NCBI RefSeq assembly: GCF_004565465.1
Contig: NZ_SRHY01000006.1
Span: 58,841 to 122,840 of the forward strand
Length of the DNA stretch: 64,000 bases
Origin: Lentibacillus salicampi
GTDB taxonomy: Bacteria; Bacillota; Bacilli; Bacillales; Amphibacillaceae
Direction of reading: 5' to 3'
The translations under genes were made by a program, and so were the position numbers. The notes below the pieces were generated by a model, which did not search any database, was not told where the DNA came from, and saw only the letters and a list, made by a program, of their open reading frames with translations. Below are positions 16,162 to 25,236 of the stretch, one piece after another. Numbering within the stretch: position 1 is the stretch's first letter; the number at the start of each line of letters is the position of its first letter.

Positions 16162-17406
16162 CTATTCGCCTGTCACGTCCAACGCCCATGTGCCATTCCG
16201 AAAAACAGCTTCCGTTGAGCCGTCTTCGAGAACACCGTCAATGTCCAGCTTCTCTGAGCCGATCATGAAGTCAACATGGGTTAAGCTGTCATTCACACCA
16301 TGCTGATCAAGCGCTTCGTCATCCATTTCCGCGCCACCTTCCAGATTGGTTGGATAGGCCTTTCCTAACGCGATGTGGCACGAGGCATTTTCATCAAACA
16401 GCGTGTTGTAAAAAATCAATCCAGACTGGGAGACAGGCGATTCATGGGGCACAAGCGCCACTTCACCTAAACGGGTGGCACCTTCATCCGTTTCCAGCAA
16501 ATGTTTCAGCGTCTCTTCACCTTGTTTTGCTTTAAAACCCGTCACTTTCCCGTCTTTGAAGGTCAGACTGAAATTGTCGATGACACTGCCGCCGTAGTTG
16601 AGTGGTTTGGTACTGGCGACGGTTCCGTTCACATGATATTTATGCGGCAGGGAGAAGACTTCCTCTGTCGGCATGTTCGGGTTGAAGGTCGTGCCCTGTT
16701 CCGACACCGCTGAACCGCCTTTCCAAATATGCCCTTCCGGAAGACCAATTTCAAGATCAGTGCCTGGTGCTCTGTAGATCAATTTGGTATACTTTTTTCG
16801 ATTCAGTATTTTCCGTGCTGTCTTCAATGTTTCATTATGGGCATCCCACGCAGCAATCGGGTCGTCCTTGTCAACACGGACAATTTTCACAATAGCATCC
16901 CATAAATGTGCGATCGCATCTTCCCAGGATTTATCGGGAAAAACTTTCTGTGCCCAGTCGCCGGTTGGGATGGAAATGATGGACCAGGTAATTCGGTCAT
17001 TCATAGTATATTGGCGGAAATTTTTCATGGCTTGTGCGGAAGCCTTATTCGCCATGGCCACCCGGGACGAATCGATATCCTTCAGCAAATCCGGGTTGGT
17101 GGAACGTATCGACAGCACTGCCGCTCCGTCTTCCGCATACATATCATGCAACTGAACTTTCCATTCCGGAATATTTCCAATAACCTCGTCCGGTGCGTGT
17201 TCATATTTCAATAACGACAATTCATCATCCGACCAATTGATATGTACGTCTTTGGCGCCCATTTCATAAGCTTTCCGTGCAACGATTCTGGTGAAATCAG
17301 CCCCTTCAATTGGCGCATTGATCATTAAGGCCTGGTTGTTTTGCAAATTGACCCCTGTCCTTAATGCCAGCTCAGCATATTTTTCCTTTGTTTGTTGATC
17401 TATCAT
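16162..17406 (-). CDS. M29 family aminopeptidase (AmpS / aminopeptidase II type)
   Basis: A 414-residue cytoplasmic metallo-aminopeptidase. The start chosen is the ATG at 17406, which follows GGAGGT at 7 nt; the longer frame (to 17424) would begin inside that site. The M29 metal ligands are visible in order: VSEQGTTFNP, GEVALVPHES, HIALGKAYP and THVDFMIGS, corresponding to the conserved E, E, H, H and D that hold two metal ions. It releases N-terminal residues from peptides and would process what the Opp systems import. It is monocistronic and closed by a large palindromic terminator. Confidence 0.93.
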   Translation of the reverse strand: MIDQQTKEKYAELALRTGVNLQNNQALMINAPIEGADFTRIVARKAYEMGAKDVHINWSDDELSLLKYEHAPDEVIGNIPEWKVQLHDMYAEDGAAVLSIRSTNPDLLKDIDSSRVAMANKASAQAMKNFRQYTMNDRITWSIISIPTGDWAQKVFPDKSWEDAIAHLWDAIVKIVRVDKDDPIAAWDAHNETLKTARKILNRKKYTKLIYRAPGTDLEIGLPEGHIWKGGSAVSEQGTTFNPNMPTEEVFSLPHKYHVNGTVASTKPLNYGGSVIDNFSLTFKDGKVTGFKAKQGEETLKHLLETDEGATRLGEVALVPHESPVSQSGLIFYNTLFDENASCHIALGKAYPTNLEGGAEMDDEALDQHGVNDSLTHVDFMIGSEKLDIDGVLEDGSTEAVFRNGTWALDVTGE

Positions 17407-17598
17407 ACGGTTAACCTCCAACATAGTTTAGTTTCCACCCTTATTATTTCACAAATGAAAAAGATTACCAAACGATACACTGTCCACTAAATGCGGAGTC
17501 AAGCGTAATTCCATTTACCTAAAAGAATTAGTGTGTTACAATTGAATCAGGTTACTTTTCGTAATCATATTATCATTAATCAGAGAGAGGTGATGATG

Positions 17599-17928
17599 AT
17601 GGCTGATTTATGTCCGCGCTTTGAAGGAGCAATGGGGATCATCAGTAAACGCTGGGTTGGCTTAATACTGTTCGAACTGCTGCATGGTGCCAAACGTTTT
17701 ACCGAGATGGAAACAGATTTGCCGATAAGTGGACGGTTGCTCTCTGATCGACTGAAAATGCTGGAAAAAGAAGGCATTGTTGAACGCAATATATACTCCG
17801 AATTTCCAGTACGAATTGAGTACATCTTATCTGAAAAAGGTAAAGCTTTGGAACCGGTTATTCAGGAGATTCAAAAATGGGCCAATGACTGGGTACCTTC
17901 TGAAACGGCTAAAAACACAAATGCATGA
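17599..17928 (+). CDS. HxlR family transcriptional regulator
   Basis: A 109-residue winged-helix protein. GAGAGG lies 8 nt before the ATG at 17599; the frame is open further upstream but without a site. The N-terminus MADLCPRFEGAMGIISKRW carries the conserved cysteine (Cys5 by this start) that senses electrophiles or disulfide stress in relatives such as YodB, HypR and CatR. The DNA-binding helix is LPISGRLLSDRLKMLEKEGI. HxlR regulators usually control a neighbouring oxidoreductase gene; none is adjacent here, so the target is unknown. Confidence 0.9.
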   Translation: MADLCPRFEGAMGIISKRWVGLILFELLHGAKRFTEMETDLPISGRLLSDRLKMLEKEGIVERNIYSEFPVRIEYILSEKGKALEPVIQEIQKWANDWVPSETAKNTNA

Positions 17929-17932
17929 CAGG

Positions 17933-17958
17933 AGAGCCTGGCGATTGGGCTCTTTTTT
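17933..17958 (+). terminator. Terminator after the HxlR gene
   Basis: AGAGCC (17933-17938) pairs with GGCTCT (17948-17953) and is followed by TTTTT. Confidence 0.75.
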
Positions 17959-18015
17959 ATTGCCTGTGCTTTCGCTTGTTGTCCAATTCGATAACGGATA
18001 TCCAGTGGGGGCACA

Positions 18016-19503
18016 TCATCCTACTGAATAGCGCATCAACCAATTTTCCATCGCCTCTATATCCCTTGCAAAAATCCTGTCCGCTGAAATGGATGGAACC
18101 ATCTTCCGGGCATGCTTATAAAGTTCCCGAGTCTGTGAAGCCATTTGATCAACCCCCCGGTGCGTCACCGCCTGCATGGCACAAATCAGTTCAATCGCAA
18201 CAACACGGCGTGCATTGCCGAGCATCGTGTGTGCATGCCTGGCAGCAATGGTCCCCATGCTGACATGGTCTTCCTGGTTTGCCGATGATGGGATCGAGTC
18301 AACGCTTGCCGGGTGTGCCAGTGTTTTATTTTCCGACACGAGTGATGCAGCAGTGTATTGCATGATCATGGCGCCGGACTCCAGACCGGGATTCGGGCTG
18401 AGGAAAGGCGGCAAATCGTTCAGCTGCGGGTTCACCAACCGCTCAATTCGACGTTCGGCAATATTGGCCGTCTCCGCAATTCCCAGCTTTAAAAAGTCCA
18501 TCGCCAATGCAATCGGTTCGCCGTGAAAGTTGCCACCGGAAATCGCTTGATTCGTTTCCGGGAAAATAAGCGGATTGTCTGTGACGGCGTTAATCTCTAT
18601 CTCCAGTTTCTCCCTTACATAGTTTAACGTCTGCCATGACGCTCCCAACACTTGCGGTATGCATCTTAATGAATAGGCATCCTGCACCCGTTTTTCACCT
18701 TGTCTTGTCGTAAGGCGGCTATCTTGTAATAAGCTACGGATACGTGCGGCCACATCGACTTGTTCCTGATGTCCACGCAGCCGATGGACATCAGGAGCAA
18801 AAGCGTCAATAATGCCATGCAATCCCTCTAATGTCATAGACGCAATCTGTTCGCTCTGATTCAGGAGTCTTTCCATTTCCAGACACGTGACAACACCGAC
18901 TGCTGTCATCGCCTGTGTCCCGTTGATCAGTGCCAGTCCTTCCTTTGCTTGCAGTGTGACCGGCTCAATCGATGCATCACGAAGCGCATCCGAGGCTGCT
19001 AATGGCTTACCTTGATAAAAGACATCCCCCTCCCCTAAGAGTGGCAGTGCGAGGTGAGCCAGTGGTGCGAGATCCCCGCTGGCCCCCAATGATCCCTGCT
19101 GCGGCACAACCGGATGAATTCCCGCGTTGAGTAACGCAAGCATTTGCCTGATCAATATCGGCCGGACACCAGAATGCCCTCTTATAAGTGCATTGGCACG
19201 CAGCAGAAGCATCGTCCGGCTGATGGTTTCTGAAAATGGCTCGCCAACACCACACGCATGGGAATGAATCAGATTCAGCTGCAGCGTTTCCAAATCTGCC
19301 TCGTCAATGATCACATCACTAAACTTCCCGAATCCTGTATTGATGCCGTACACCGTTTCCTTTTCGCTAACCATAGCTTCCACCGTTTCCCTGCTTTTCG
19401 AAACCGTGTTTTCCGTTCCCTTTGACAACTCCGCGGATTCCCTATCCATAACAATCCGCTTCACCTCATCAAGTGTCAGCGTTTCACCCGTTAAAATAAC
19501 CAT
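18016..19503 (-). CDS. hutH: Histidine ammonia-lyase
   Basis: A 495-residue enzyme that removes ammonia from histidine to give urocanate, the first step of histidine use. The Ala-Ser-Gly triad that cyclises to the MIO cofactor is at residues 141-143 within [15 protein letters not shown], and [10 protein letters not shown] (about 52-61) carries the catalytic tyrosine. Length is normal. The start ATG has a GGAGGTG site. Unlike Bacillus subtilis, the other hut genes (hutU, hutI, hutG) and hutP are not next to it. A short leader peptide and an overlapping terminator upstream suggest attenuation control. Confidence 0.95.
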   Translation of the reverse strand: MVILTGETLTLDEVKRIVMDRESAELSKGTENTVSKSRETVEAMVSEKETVYGINTGFGKFSDVIIDEADLETLQLNLIHSHACGVGEPFSETISRTMLLLRANALIRGHSGVRPILIRQMLALLNAGIHPVVPQQGSLGASGDLAPLAHLALPLLGEGDVFYQGKPLAASDALRDASIEPVTLQAKEGLALINGTQAMTAVGVVTCLEMERLLNQSEQIASMTLEGLHGIIDAFAPDVHRLRGHQEQVDVAARIRSLLQDSRLTTRQGEKRVQDAYSLRCIPQVLGASWQTLNYVREKLEIEINAVTDNPLIFPETNQAISGGNFHGEPIALAMDFLKLGIAETANIAERRIERLVNPQLNDLPPFLSPNPGLESGAMIMQYTAASLVSENKTLAHPASVDSIPSSANQEDHVSMGTIAARHAHTMLGNARRVVAIELICAMQAVTHRGVDQMASQTRELYKHARKMVPSISADRIFARDIEAMENWLMRYSVG

Positions 19504-19543
19504 ACCACACCTCCATATTATTGCGTTACTCGATTAAAGTGCA

Positions 19544-19579
19544 CAAAAAAAGAGGCAATGGCGGTTAAACCATGCCTCT
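19544..19579 (-). terminator. Attenuator terminator in the hutH leader
   Basis: On the minus strand, AGAGGCATGG (19570-19579) pairs with CCATTGCCTCT (19551-19561) with one bulged base, followed by seven T (19544-19550). It sits between the leader peptide and the hutH ribosome binding site, so it must be passed for hutH to be expressed. Confidence 0.75.
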
Positions 19580-19615
19580 GTTATGGTGACTTTCGGCGGA
19601 AAAATCAATCCTCAT
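19565..19615 (-). CDS. Possible 16-residue leader peptide of hutH
   Basis: Reading frame MRIDFSAESHHNRGMV, with a GAGGTG ribosome binding site 5 nt before the ATG. It holds two adjacent histidine codons. Its last codons and its stop lie in the left arm and loop of the terminator, so a ribosome finishing the peptide would cover the left arm and prevent the terminator from forming. This is the geometry of translation-coupled attenuation. No such leader is known to me for hutH in Bacillus, where HutP acts instead. Confidence 0.5.
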   Translation of the reverse strand: MRIDFSAESHHNRGMV

Positions 19616-19644
19616 GTAATCACCTCAAGAAGTATCATACCTTT

Positions 19645-19673
19645 ATCGTAAGCATTTTCCAGCACTAATGCAA
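19645..19673 (-). promoter_or_regulatory. Possible promoter of hutH leader
   Basis: TTGCAT (19668-19673), 17-bp spacer, TACGAT (19645-19650) on the minus strand. Both boxes match consensus at four of six positions. Transcription would start about 20 nt before the leader peptide. Confidence 0.45.
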
Positions 19674-19752
19674 GATGGAAAATTCATTTAATCTTCATTT
19701 CGTCTCACAGGCAGCTTCAACAGCCCCCGCTCAGACCTGAGGGGCATGTCCC

Positions 19753-20274
19753 TTAATGCGTACCATTCCAAGGATAATCGGTGCCAAACGTTGCAGCCAT
19801 CTCTTTGGAATGTCCCCGTCGTTTTTTTCGCTGGGTTGCCCGTTCAGGCGCTGATTCGTGCAATTGCTTCTCCTGATCCGACACAGGATACACCTGCGGA
19901 ACAGAGGTCGGCTTCCCCTCCTCATCAAGCGCAACAAAGGTTGAAAAAGCTGTCGCGCATATCTTGCGTTCGCCGGTCAACAGGTTCTCGGTCACAGCTT
20001 TGACGAAGACTTCCATGGAGGTATGATGAGCCCACGTGACAAACGCCTCAACGCAGATGGAGTCACCTTCTTTGACAGGCTCCAGAAAATCAACCGAATC
20101 CGTTGAAGCCGTTACCACCGGCTTTCTGGCATGTCTCACAGCCGCAATAGCCGCAACATCATCAATATGTGCCATCAGCTTGCCCCCGAACAGCGTCCCG
20201 TGATTATTGGTATCCGGCGGCAGCACATGGGAGGTTTTAACTACCAGCGAATTTCTGCAAGGTTTCATATCCAT
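19753..20274 (-). CDS. Acyl-CoA thioesterase, hotdog fold (YkhA-like)
   Basis: A 173-residue single hotdog-domain protein of the acyl-CoA thioesterase II / cytosolic acyl-CoA hydrolase type. The signature NNHGTLFGGKLMAHIDDVAA (about residues 23-42), with its catalytic aspartate, and the later TSMEVFVKA strand are present. It releases free fatty acid and CoA from acyl-CoA in the cytoplasm. The C-terminal 30 residues are basic and probably disordered (QRKKRRGHSK). GGAGGAACTAAT precedes the ATG. It stands alone. Confidence 0.9.
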   Translation of the reverse strand: MDMKPCRNSLVVKTSHVLPPDTNNHGTLFGGKLMAHIDDVAAIAAVRHARKPVVTASTDSVDFLEPVKEGDSICVEAFVTWAHHTSMEVFVKAVTENLLTGERKICATAFSTFVALDEEGKPTSVPQVYPVSDQEKQLHESAPERATQRKKRRGHSKEMAATFGTDYPWNGTH

Positions 20275-20361
20275 ATTAGTTCCTCCATTTCATGGTTATA
20301 CTGGCATTTTCCCCATTATACTCTGTTTTACCCTTTATAGAGGTTATTCAAAAAGTCCGGT

Positions 20362-20400
20362 AAAAAACGCCTTGAACGTTGACGCGCTAGCGCAGGCGTT
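20362..20400 (-). terminator. Terminator after cardiolipin synthase gene
   Basis: AACGCC and GGCGTT (20366-20371 and 20395-20400) close a hairpin with an inner GCGCTAGCGC palindrome. On the minus strand TTTTTTACC follows. Confidence 0.7.
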
Positions 20401-20455
20401 GGGGGTGGTGGACCGCCCAATCCTTTTCATGCTCCTTTTTAAACACGAAACAAAC

Positions 20456-21904
20456 TTATAAGATCGGCGAAATCAGTCGTGAAATCGACTCTTTAAAACG
20501 CACACCTATCGAACGTTCCCGATATAACTTTTGGGTCATTTGGGTGGAATGGGCAATATCATTTTTAAACGCATCCAATAGCCTTTCCGATAATCTCTGG
20601 TTATACATAAATGCATTCACTTCAAAGTTCAGACGAAAACTGCGTACATCAATATTGGCTGTGCCGACTGAAACAATTTTTCCATCGACGATAATGGTTT
20701 TCGCATGCAGAAAGCCACGCTGATAAATATAAACCTGTGCCCCTGCTTTCAGCAAATCACCGATATAGGATAACGTTGCCCAGTAGACAAATGGGTGATC
20801 TGGCTTATTGGGAATCATAACTTTCACATCGATGCCTGATAACGCAGCAATCCGCAGTGCATCCTGCAGACTGTCGTCCGGGATGAAATAAGGTGTCTGG
20901 ATGTACACATATTCCTTTGCCGACATGATCATCTTAATATAGCCATTCTTAATCTGCTCCCAGTCGGAATCCGGGCCGCTTGATACAATTTGCACACCGA
21001 CATCGCCGCATTTCTCATAGGCGTAATACCGTTCATGATACACGATATCGTTCCGTGATGCCTGATTCCAGTCGAGAATAAACCTGGTTTGCATATGGGC
21101 CACTGCATCACCGCAAATACGCAAGTGGGTATCACGCCAATACCCAAGCTTTTTATTATAGCCAAGATATTCATCACCTATATTAAAACCGCCGATATAG
21201 CCGGTTTTACCGTCAATGATGGCTAACTTCCGATGGTTGCGGTAATTAATCTTGAAATTGACTTTCGGAATCTTTGGTGGAAAAAATGATTCAATTTCAA
21301 CACCCGCTTTCCGCAGACGATGGAGAAACTTTCTACTAATTTTCCTTGATCCCATATCATCAAATAAAACCCGCACCTCTACACCTTGCCCGGCTTTTCG
21401 AATTAAAACGTCTGCCATTCGTTCACCCAGCCGGTCATGGCGGAGGATGTAATATAATAAATGAATATGATCTAACGCTTCTTCCATATCCCGTAAGAGC
21501 GCCGTAAACTTTTCCCGCCCGTCTGTGAAAATGTCCACACTGTTGTCCTGCGTCAAAATAGCGTCATCATTGCGCAGATGCAAATAATACAGATCTTTAT
21601 ATTCGGCCAAATCCTTATTTTTATAATGGAATGTATCGTCTTCCAGCGCCCGTAATTGTTCCTGTACAGCAAATTTAACACCCAATTTGGATTTCGTATC
21701 CCAGGTAAAAATGTGCTGTCCGCTAATCCGCCTCCCGAAAATTAAGTACAAAATAAACCCAGCCACAGGCAAGAAAAGCAATACCATCAGCCAGGCCCAT
21801 GTTGCAGAGGCATCTTTCCGCTCCAGAAAAATGATGGTAAATGCCAGCGCAATATTAAATAAAAGAATGAATCCCAAAAGTATTGACCAGAAGCTCACGA
21901 ACAA
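20456..21904 (-). CDS. cls: Cardiolipin synthase
   Basis: A 482-residue membrane enzyme of the phospholipase D superfamily that condenses two phosphatidylglycerols into cardiolipin. Two N-terminal helices (about residues 5-25 and 36-56) anchor it. Two HKD active-site motifs follow: NYRNHRKLAIIDGKTGYIGG (about residues 218-237) and GFLHAKTIIVDGKIVSVG (about 394-411). The length is standard for Bacillus ClsA. Translation seems to begin at a TTG after AAGGAGA. Cardiolipin raises salt tolerance in Bacillaceae, which fits the antiporter and the acidic secretome, but that link is inference. Confidence 0.95.
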   Translation of the reverse strand: MFVSFWSILLGFILLFNIALAFTIIFLERKDASATWAWLMVLLFLPVAGFILYLIFGRRISGQHIFTWDTKSKLGVKFAVQEQLRALEDDTFHYKNKDLAEYKDLYYLHLRNDDAILTQDNSVDIFTDGREKFTALLRDMEEALDHIHLLYYILRHDRLGERMADVLIRKAGQGVEVRVLFDDMGSRKISRKFLHRLRKAGVEIESFFPPKIPKVNFKINYRNHRKLAIIDGKTGYIGGFNIGDEYLGYNKKLGYWRDTHLRICGDAVAHMQTRFILDWNQASRNDIVYHERYYAYEKCGDVGVQIVSSGPDSDWEQIKNGYIKMIMSAKEYVYIQTPYFIPDDSLQDALRIAALSGIDVKVMIPNKPDHPFVYWATLSYIGDLLKAGAQVYIYQRGFLHAKTIIVDGKIVSVGTANIDVRSFRLNFEVNAFMYNQRLSERLLDAFKNDIAHSTQMTQKLYRERSIGVRFKESISRLISPIL

Positions 21905-22097
21905 AACATCTCCTTACAAGAACATGCCATGTCACTTATCATAGCATACTTTGTTCCTTTGTGCGTTAATTCGTTTTTAGATTGGTTTGCAGAATCAAGC
22001 CGGGCATTTGCCTATCAAACGTATGAAAAAGATGGCAGCATCCTGAACCGCATTGATTCGCTTACATTGCAGGATAACACATGGAAGGAGCAGGATG

Positions 22098-22253
22098 TGC
22101 TCTATACAACGTTTCGGCTGCTTCCAATGGCCATTTGGGCGTTTAGAAGCGCTCTATACGACGTTTCAGCTGCTTTCAATGGCTATTCGGGCGTTTAGAA
22201 GCGCTCTATACGACGTTTCAGCTGCTTCCAATGGCCATTCGGGCGTTTAGAAG
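22098..22253. repeat. Three tandem copies of a 52-bp repeat
   Basis: Copies at 22098-22149, 22150-22201 and 22202-22253 begin with GCTCTATACgACGTTTCaGC after one variable base and end with GGGCGTTTAGAAG. They differ at only a few positions each. The period is not a multiple of three and the frames through it show no other coding signs, so it is not protein. It occupies the 550-bp gap between cls and the methionine gamma-lyase terminator, where no gene was found. Confidence 0.9.
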
Positions 22254-22307
22254 CACTTCCTGTCTGGAAATCGGGAACGGTATTGCATTAACCAAGTGCC
22301 CGTTTTC

Positions 22308-22352
22308 GGAAAAAAGTAAACACACCTGTTCTGGAGAGGAGACAGGTGTGTT
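22308..22352 (-). terminator. Terminator after methionine gamma-lyase gene
   Basis: AACACACCTGT (22319-22329) and ACAGGTGTGTT (22342-22352) form a perfect 11-bp stem. On the minus strand TTACTTTTTT follows. Confidence 0.85.
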
Positions 22353-22454
22353 GATATTTCATGATGCCAATTAGGGCGGTGTTATCCAGACGGGCAGGCC
22401 GGTCAATGCCAAAACAACTGCCGGTAGCCTTAGCTGCATGATCAGCGGCCATGA

Positions 22455-23636
22455 TTAAAGCTGGTCGAGCGCCTGCTCCAAGTCTTGCCAAATATCCTCC
22501 CATTCCTCCAGCCCGACCGACAGACGGATGAGCTGATCGGTTATCCCCATCTCCAGCCGGGATGCTTCTGGAACGACCGCATGTGTCATCGTTGCCGGAT
22601 GCTGAATTAATGTCTCAGCGTCACCCAGGCTGACAGCAATTTTAATGAGCCTGAGATGGTTCAGCATTTTTTGGGCATCCTTTTTTGTTCCGTTTATCTC
22701 AAAGGACAGAAGACCACCACCGCGCTTCATTTGCTTTTGACGGATATGATAATCCGGGTGATTACTATCATTCGGGTAAAGAACGCGGGATACGTTCGGA
22801 TGCTTGCGCAATTGATCGTAAACTTTTTCAGCGTTATCACAGTGACGATCCACTCGCAGCGGCAGTGTTTTCAAACCTCTGATCAGAAGCCACGCATCGA
22901 GCGGTGACATGATGCCGCCCATATCTTTCAGCGTCGTCATTTGTACCTCATCCAAAAAATCCTTTTTCCCGACAGCAACCCCGGCAATCACATCCCCGTG
23001 TCCGCCAATATATTTGGTCGCACTGTGCACGACGACATCACAGCCGAGTTCTAGTGGACGTTGCAGGTATGGCGAAGCAAACGTGTTATCGACCACGACC
23101 GGGATGTCATGTTCATGGGCGACTTCCGCTACCATTTTCAGGTCAATCAGCTTCATTGTCGGGTTGATTGGCGTTTCAACATAAATACATGTAGTTTCCG
23201 GTCTGATGAGGGCTCGCACAGACGCTTTTGTTTCCATCGTGGAAAAATCATGATCAATATTGTACTTGTCTTGCATCATATTGATTAAACCGAATGTACA
23301 ACCATATAAACCTGAGGAACATACGATATGATCGTTTGCTTTCGTCAACGCAACCAGAATAGCTGAAACGGCCGCCATCCCGGATGCAAAGGCAAGCCCC
23401 CGCTCACCTTTTTCCAGCGCAGCCATTTTTTCCTCCAGAACCGTGACGGTTGGGTTGCCAAGTCTCGAATACATATAGCCGTTTTCCTCACCGGCAAAAC
23501 GGCGTTCCCCCTGCTCTGCGGTTTCAAATGTAAACGTGGATGTCTGAAAAAGCGGCGTGGCAAGACTTCCAAGCAGATCTGCCGGATCATAGCCATCATG
23601 AATAGCCGAGGTCTCAAACCGTGTATGAGTTTTCAT
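22455..23636 (-). CDS. Methionine gamma-lyase (PLP enzyme)
   Basis: A 393-residue Cys/Met-metabolism PLP enzyme. The cofactor lysine is K208 in HSATKYIGGHGD. A cysteine in SGLYGCTF (C113) is the position that marks methionine gamma-lyases (Cys116 of the Pseudomonas enzyme), and the N-terminus FETSAIHDGYDP also fits that group. The reaction splits methionine into methanethiol, 2-oxobutyrate and ammonia. Cystathionine gamma-lyase activity remains possible. It has a GGGGGATG site and ends in a strong terminator. A cre-like site upstream suggests control by carbon catabolite repression. Confidence 0.85.
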   Translation of the reverse strand: MKTHTRFETSAIHDGYDPADLLGSLATPLFQTSTFTFETAEQGERRFAGEENGYMYSRLGNPTVTVLEEKMAALEKGERGLAFASGMAAVSAILVALTKANDHIVCSSGLYGCTFGLINMMQDKYNIDHDFSTMETKASVRALIRPETTCIYVETPINPTMKLIDLKMVAEVAHEHDIPVVVDNTFASPYLQRPLELGCDVVVHSATKYIGGHGDVIAGVAVGKKDFLDEVQMTTLKDMGGIMSPLDAWLLIRGLKTLPLRVDRHCDNAEKVYDQLRKHPNVSRVLYPNDSNHPDYHIRQKQMKRGGGLLSFEINGTKKDAQKMLNHLRLIKIAVSLGDAETLIQHPATMTHAVVPEASRLEMGITDQLIRLSVGLEEWEDIWQDLEQALDQL

Positions 23637-23725
23637 CAGGCTTCATCCCCCTTCTGGATTTTTCACTTATTGCCAATGTTTTTATAAAACTCATATACTA
23701 CTATCTTATTGCATTTCCCTCACTT

Positions 23726-23741
23726 TTGAAAGCGTTTTCTA
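23726..23741. promoter_or_regulatory. Catabolite-responsive element (cre) candidate
   Basis: TTGAAAGCGTTTTCTA matches the CcpA consensus WTGNNARCGNWWWCAW at 15 of 16 positions (T for A near the end). It lies about 90 bp before the methionine gamma-lyase start and 300 bp before rarD. A weak promoter on the minus strand (TTCAAA / TAAGAT, 16-bp spacing) overlaps it, so CcpA would repress. Confidence 0.55.
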
Positions 23742-24037
23742 TTGAAACTGCTGTGCAGACTGATTGCTTTTTTGTACGTCACATTCTAAACTTGTTTTAT
23801 TTACACGAGTGGACTATCAATTGGATTTTTACCCCAGGATCAGCATCGATTAAGAATTCAGGACCGGTTATTCAACAGAATTGGCACGCTTTTCTGATTC
23901 AATTGTCAGATGCCAAGGTGCGTCAACATTGGATGCTGAATTGTGACAACTTAACCCAAACCCATTGTTCGATCGATTTTACCTGTACTGATAACACACT
24001 TGGTCAAAAACCAACAACTGCAAAAGGGAGACTTTTT

Positions 24038-24952
24038 ATGAATCAGGAATACAAAACAGGAATTTTATACGCAGCTGCGGCTTACTTGTTGTGGGGGTTT
24101 TTGCCCATTTACTGGAAGTTTCTTAAAGACACGCCACCCGGTGAAATACTTGCACATCGCATTCTTTGGTCGTTCATCTTTATGATCATTATCGTTGTGG
24201 CTGTGCGAAAATGGCAGCCGTTTATTGAAGAATGCAAACGAATACTCAAAAACAGGAAGCAATTGATCGGTATAACGCTTGCTTCCATCGTTATCAGCCT
24301 AAACTGGCTCACCTTCATTTGGGCTGTCAATCATGACCATGTTATCCAGTCAAGCCTTGGCTATTATATTAATCCGCTTGTTAGTATTCTGCTGGGCATG
24401 ATCGTGTTAAAGGAAACATTAACCAAACAGCAGCTATTTTCTTTCATTCTGGCTGCTGTCGGCGTCGTCAATCTTACCATCAGTTACGGCGTTTTCCCAT
24501 GGATCTCACTGGCGCTGGCATTTACCTTTGCCATCTACGGCCTTTTGAAAAAAACTGTGAGCATCAGTCCCATGTTCGGCTTGACTATTGAAACGATGAT
24601 TGTCACACCCATTGCCCTGATTTATCTGTTTGTCATTCCGGACAGCTCCATCAAAACAGAGGTCATGTTCACCGCATCCGGACCATTACTGGTTGGAGCC
24701 GGAGTTGCGACGGCTATCCCACTACTGCTCTTTGCAACCGGGGCTAAGCAGATTCCATTATCAATGGTGGGATTCTTGCAATATATCGCCCCGACCATCA
24801 TGCTGATTCTTGGTGTGTTTGTCTATGGCGAGACGTTCTCTGCAGCACATCTGCTGTCATTTGGACTGATTTGGATGGCACTTATTATTTACATGACTTC
24901 TGCCAACCAAAAGCCAAGACGCCGTCGGGGAAAAAGTCAAAAAACATCTTGA
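24038..24952 (+). CDS. rarD: EamA family transporter RarD
   Basis: A 304-residue membrane protein with about ten helices. The frame is open from 23621, but the true start is the ATG at 24038, after AAAAGGGAG; the protein then begins MNQEYKTGILYAAAAYLLWG. The family motif WGFLPIYWKFL and the late segment SMVGFLQYIAPTIMLILGV are typical of RarD drug/metabolite permeases. Some relatives (E. coli RarD, YojE) are thought to export small molecules, but no substrate is known. The stop codon overlaps the -35 box of the SAM riboswitch promoter. Confidence 0.9.
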   Translation: MNQEYKTGILYAAAAYLLWGFLPIYWKFLKDTPPGEILAHRILWSFIFMIIIVVAVRKWQPFIEECKRILKNRKQLIGITLASIVISLNWLTFIWAVNHDHVIQSSLGYYINPLVSILLGMIVLKETLTKQQLFSFILAAVGVVNLTISYGVFPWISLALAFTFAIYGLLKKTVSISPMFGLTIETMIVTPIALIYLFVIPDSSIKTEVMFTASGPLLVGAGVATAIPLLLFATGAKQIPLSMVGFLQYIAPTIMLILGVFVYGETFSAAHLLSFGLIWMALIIYMTSANQKPRRRRGKSQKTS

Positions 24953-24976
24953 CGTACGGACTAAAACGTGTATAAT
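24949..24976 (+). promoter_or_regulatory. Promoter of the SAM riboswitch transcript
   Basis: TTGACG (24949-24954), 16-bp spacer, TATAAT (24971-24976). Transcription starts shortly before the S-box. Confidence 0.85.
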
Positions 24977-25002
24977 GTTCATTAAATTAATAACAATTGC
25001 AA

Positions 25003-25119
25003 CTCTTATCAAGAGCGGTGGAGGGATTAGGCCCTGTGAAGCCCGGCAACCATTGAGGCAGTTCAACTTGCCTTGAAAGGTGCTAAATCCTACAGATCAG
25101 GTAGTCTGGAAGATAAGAG
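25003..25119 (+). ncRNA. SAM-I (S-box) riboswitch
   Basis: The P1 arms CTCTTATC (25003-25010) and GATAAGAG (25112-25119) enclose the conserved S-box core: AGAGCGGTGGAGGGA, GGCCCTGTGAAGCCCGGCAACC and GGTGCTAAATCC. When S-adenosylmethionine binds, P1 holds and the terminator that follows forms; without it, the 3' P1 strand pairs with the left part of the terminator and metY is expressed. This is a textbook arrangement for methionine biosynthesis genes. Confidence 0.97.
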
Positions 25120-25138
25120 GAGGACCGGTTACATAAAC

Positions 25139-25170
25139 AACCCTCTTCTCTTATGAAGAGGGTTTTTATT
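25139..25170 (+). terminator. Terminator of the SAM riboswitch
   Basis: AACCCTCTTC (25139-25148) and GAAGAGGGTT (25155-25164) form a perfect 10-bp stem followed by TTTATTTTC. The antiterminator would pair CTCTTCTCTTAT with the AGATAAGAGGAG end of the aptamer. Confidence 0.93.
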
Positions 25171-25236
25171 TTCACCCTTCTCCAGGGCGCTTCGACTCAG
25201 AATTCTATCATTCATTTCTTAAAGGAGGAATTTTTC

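Noticed and set aside
21929..22250. Open frames across the 52-bp repeats
   Set aside because: They exist only because the repeats lack stop codons; the period is not a multiple of three, there is no ribosome binding site and no family resemblance.
22098..22253. CRISPR array
   Set aside because: The tandem copies are directly joined with no unique spacers, and no cas genes are near.
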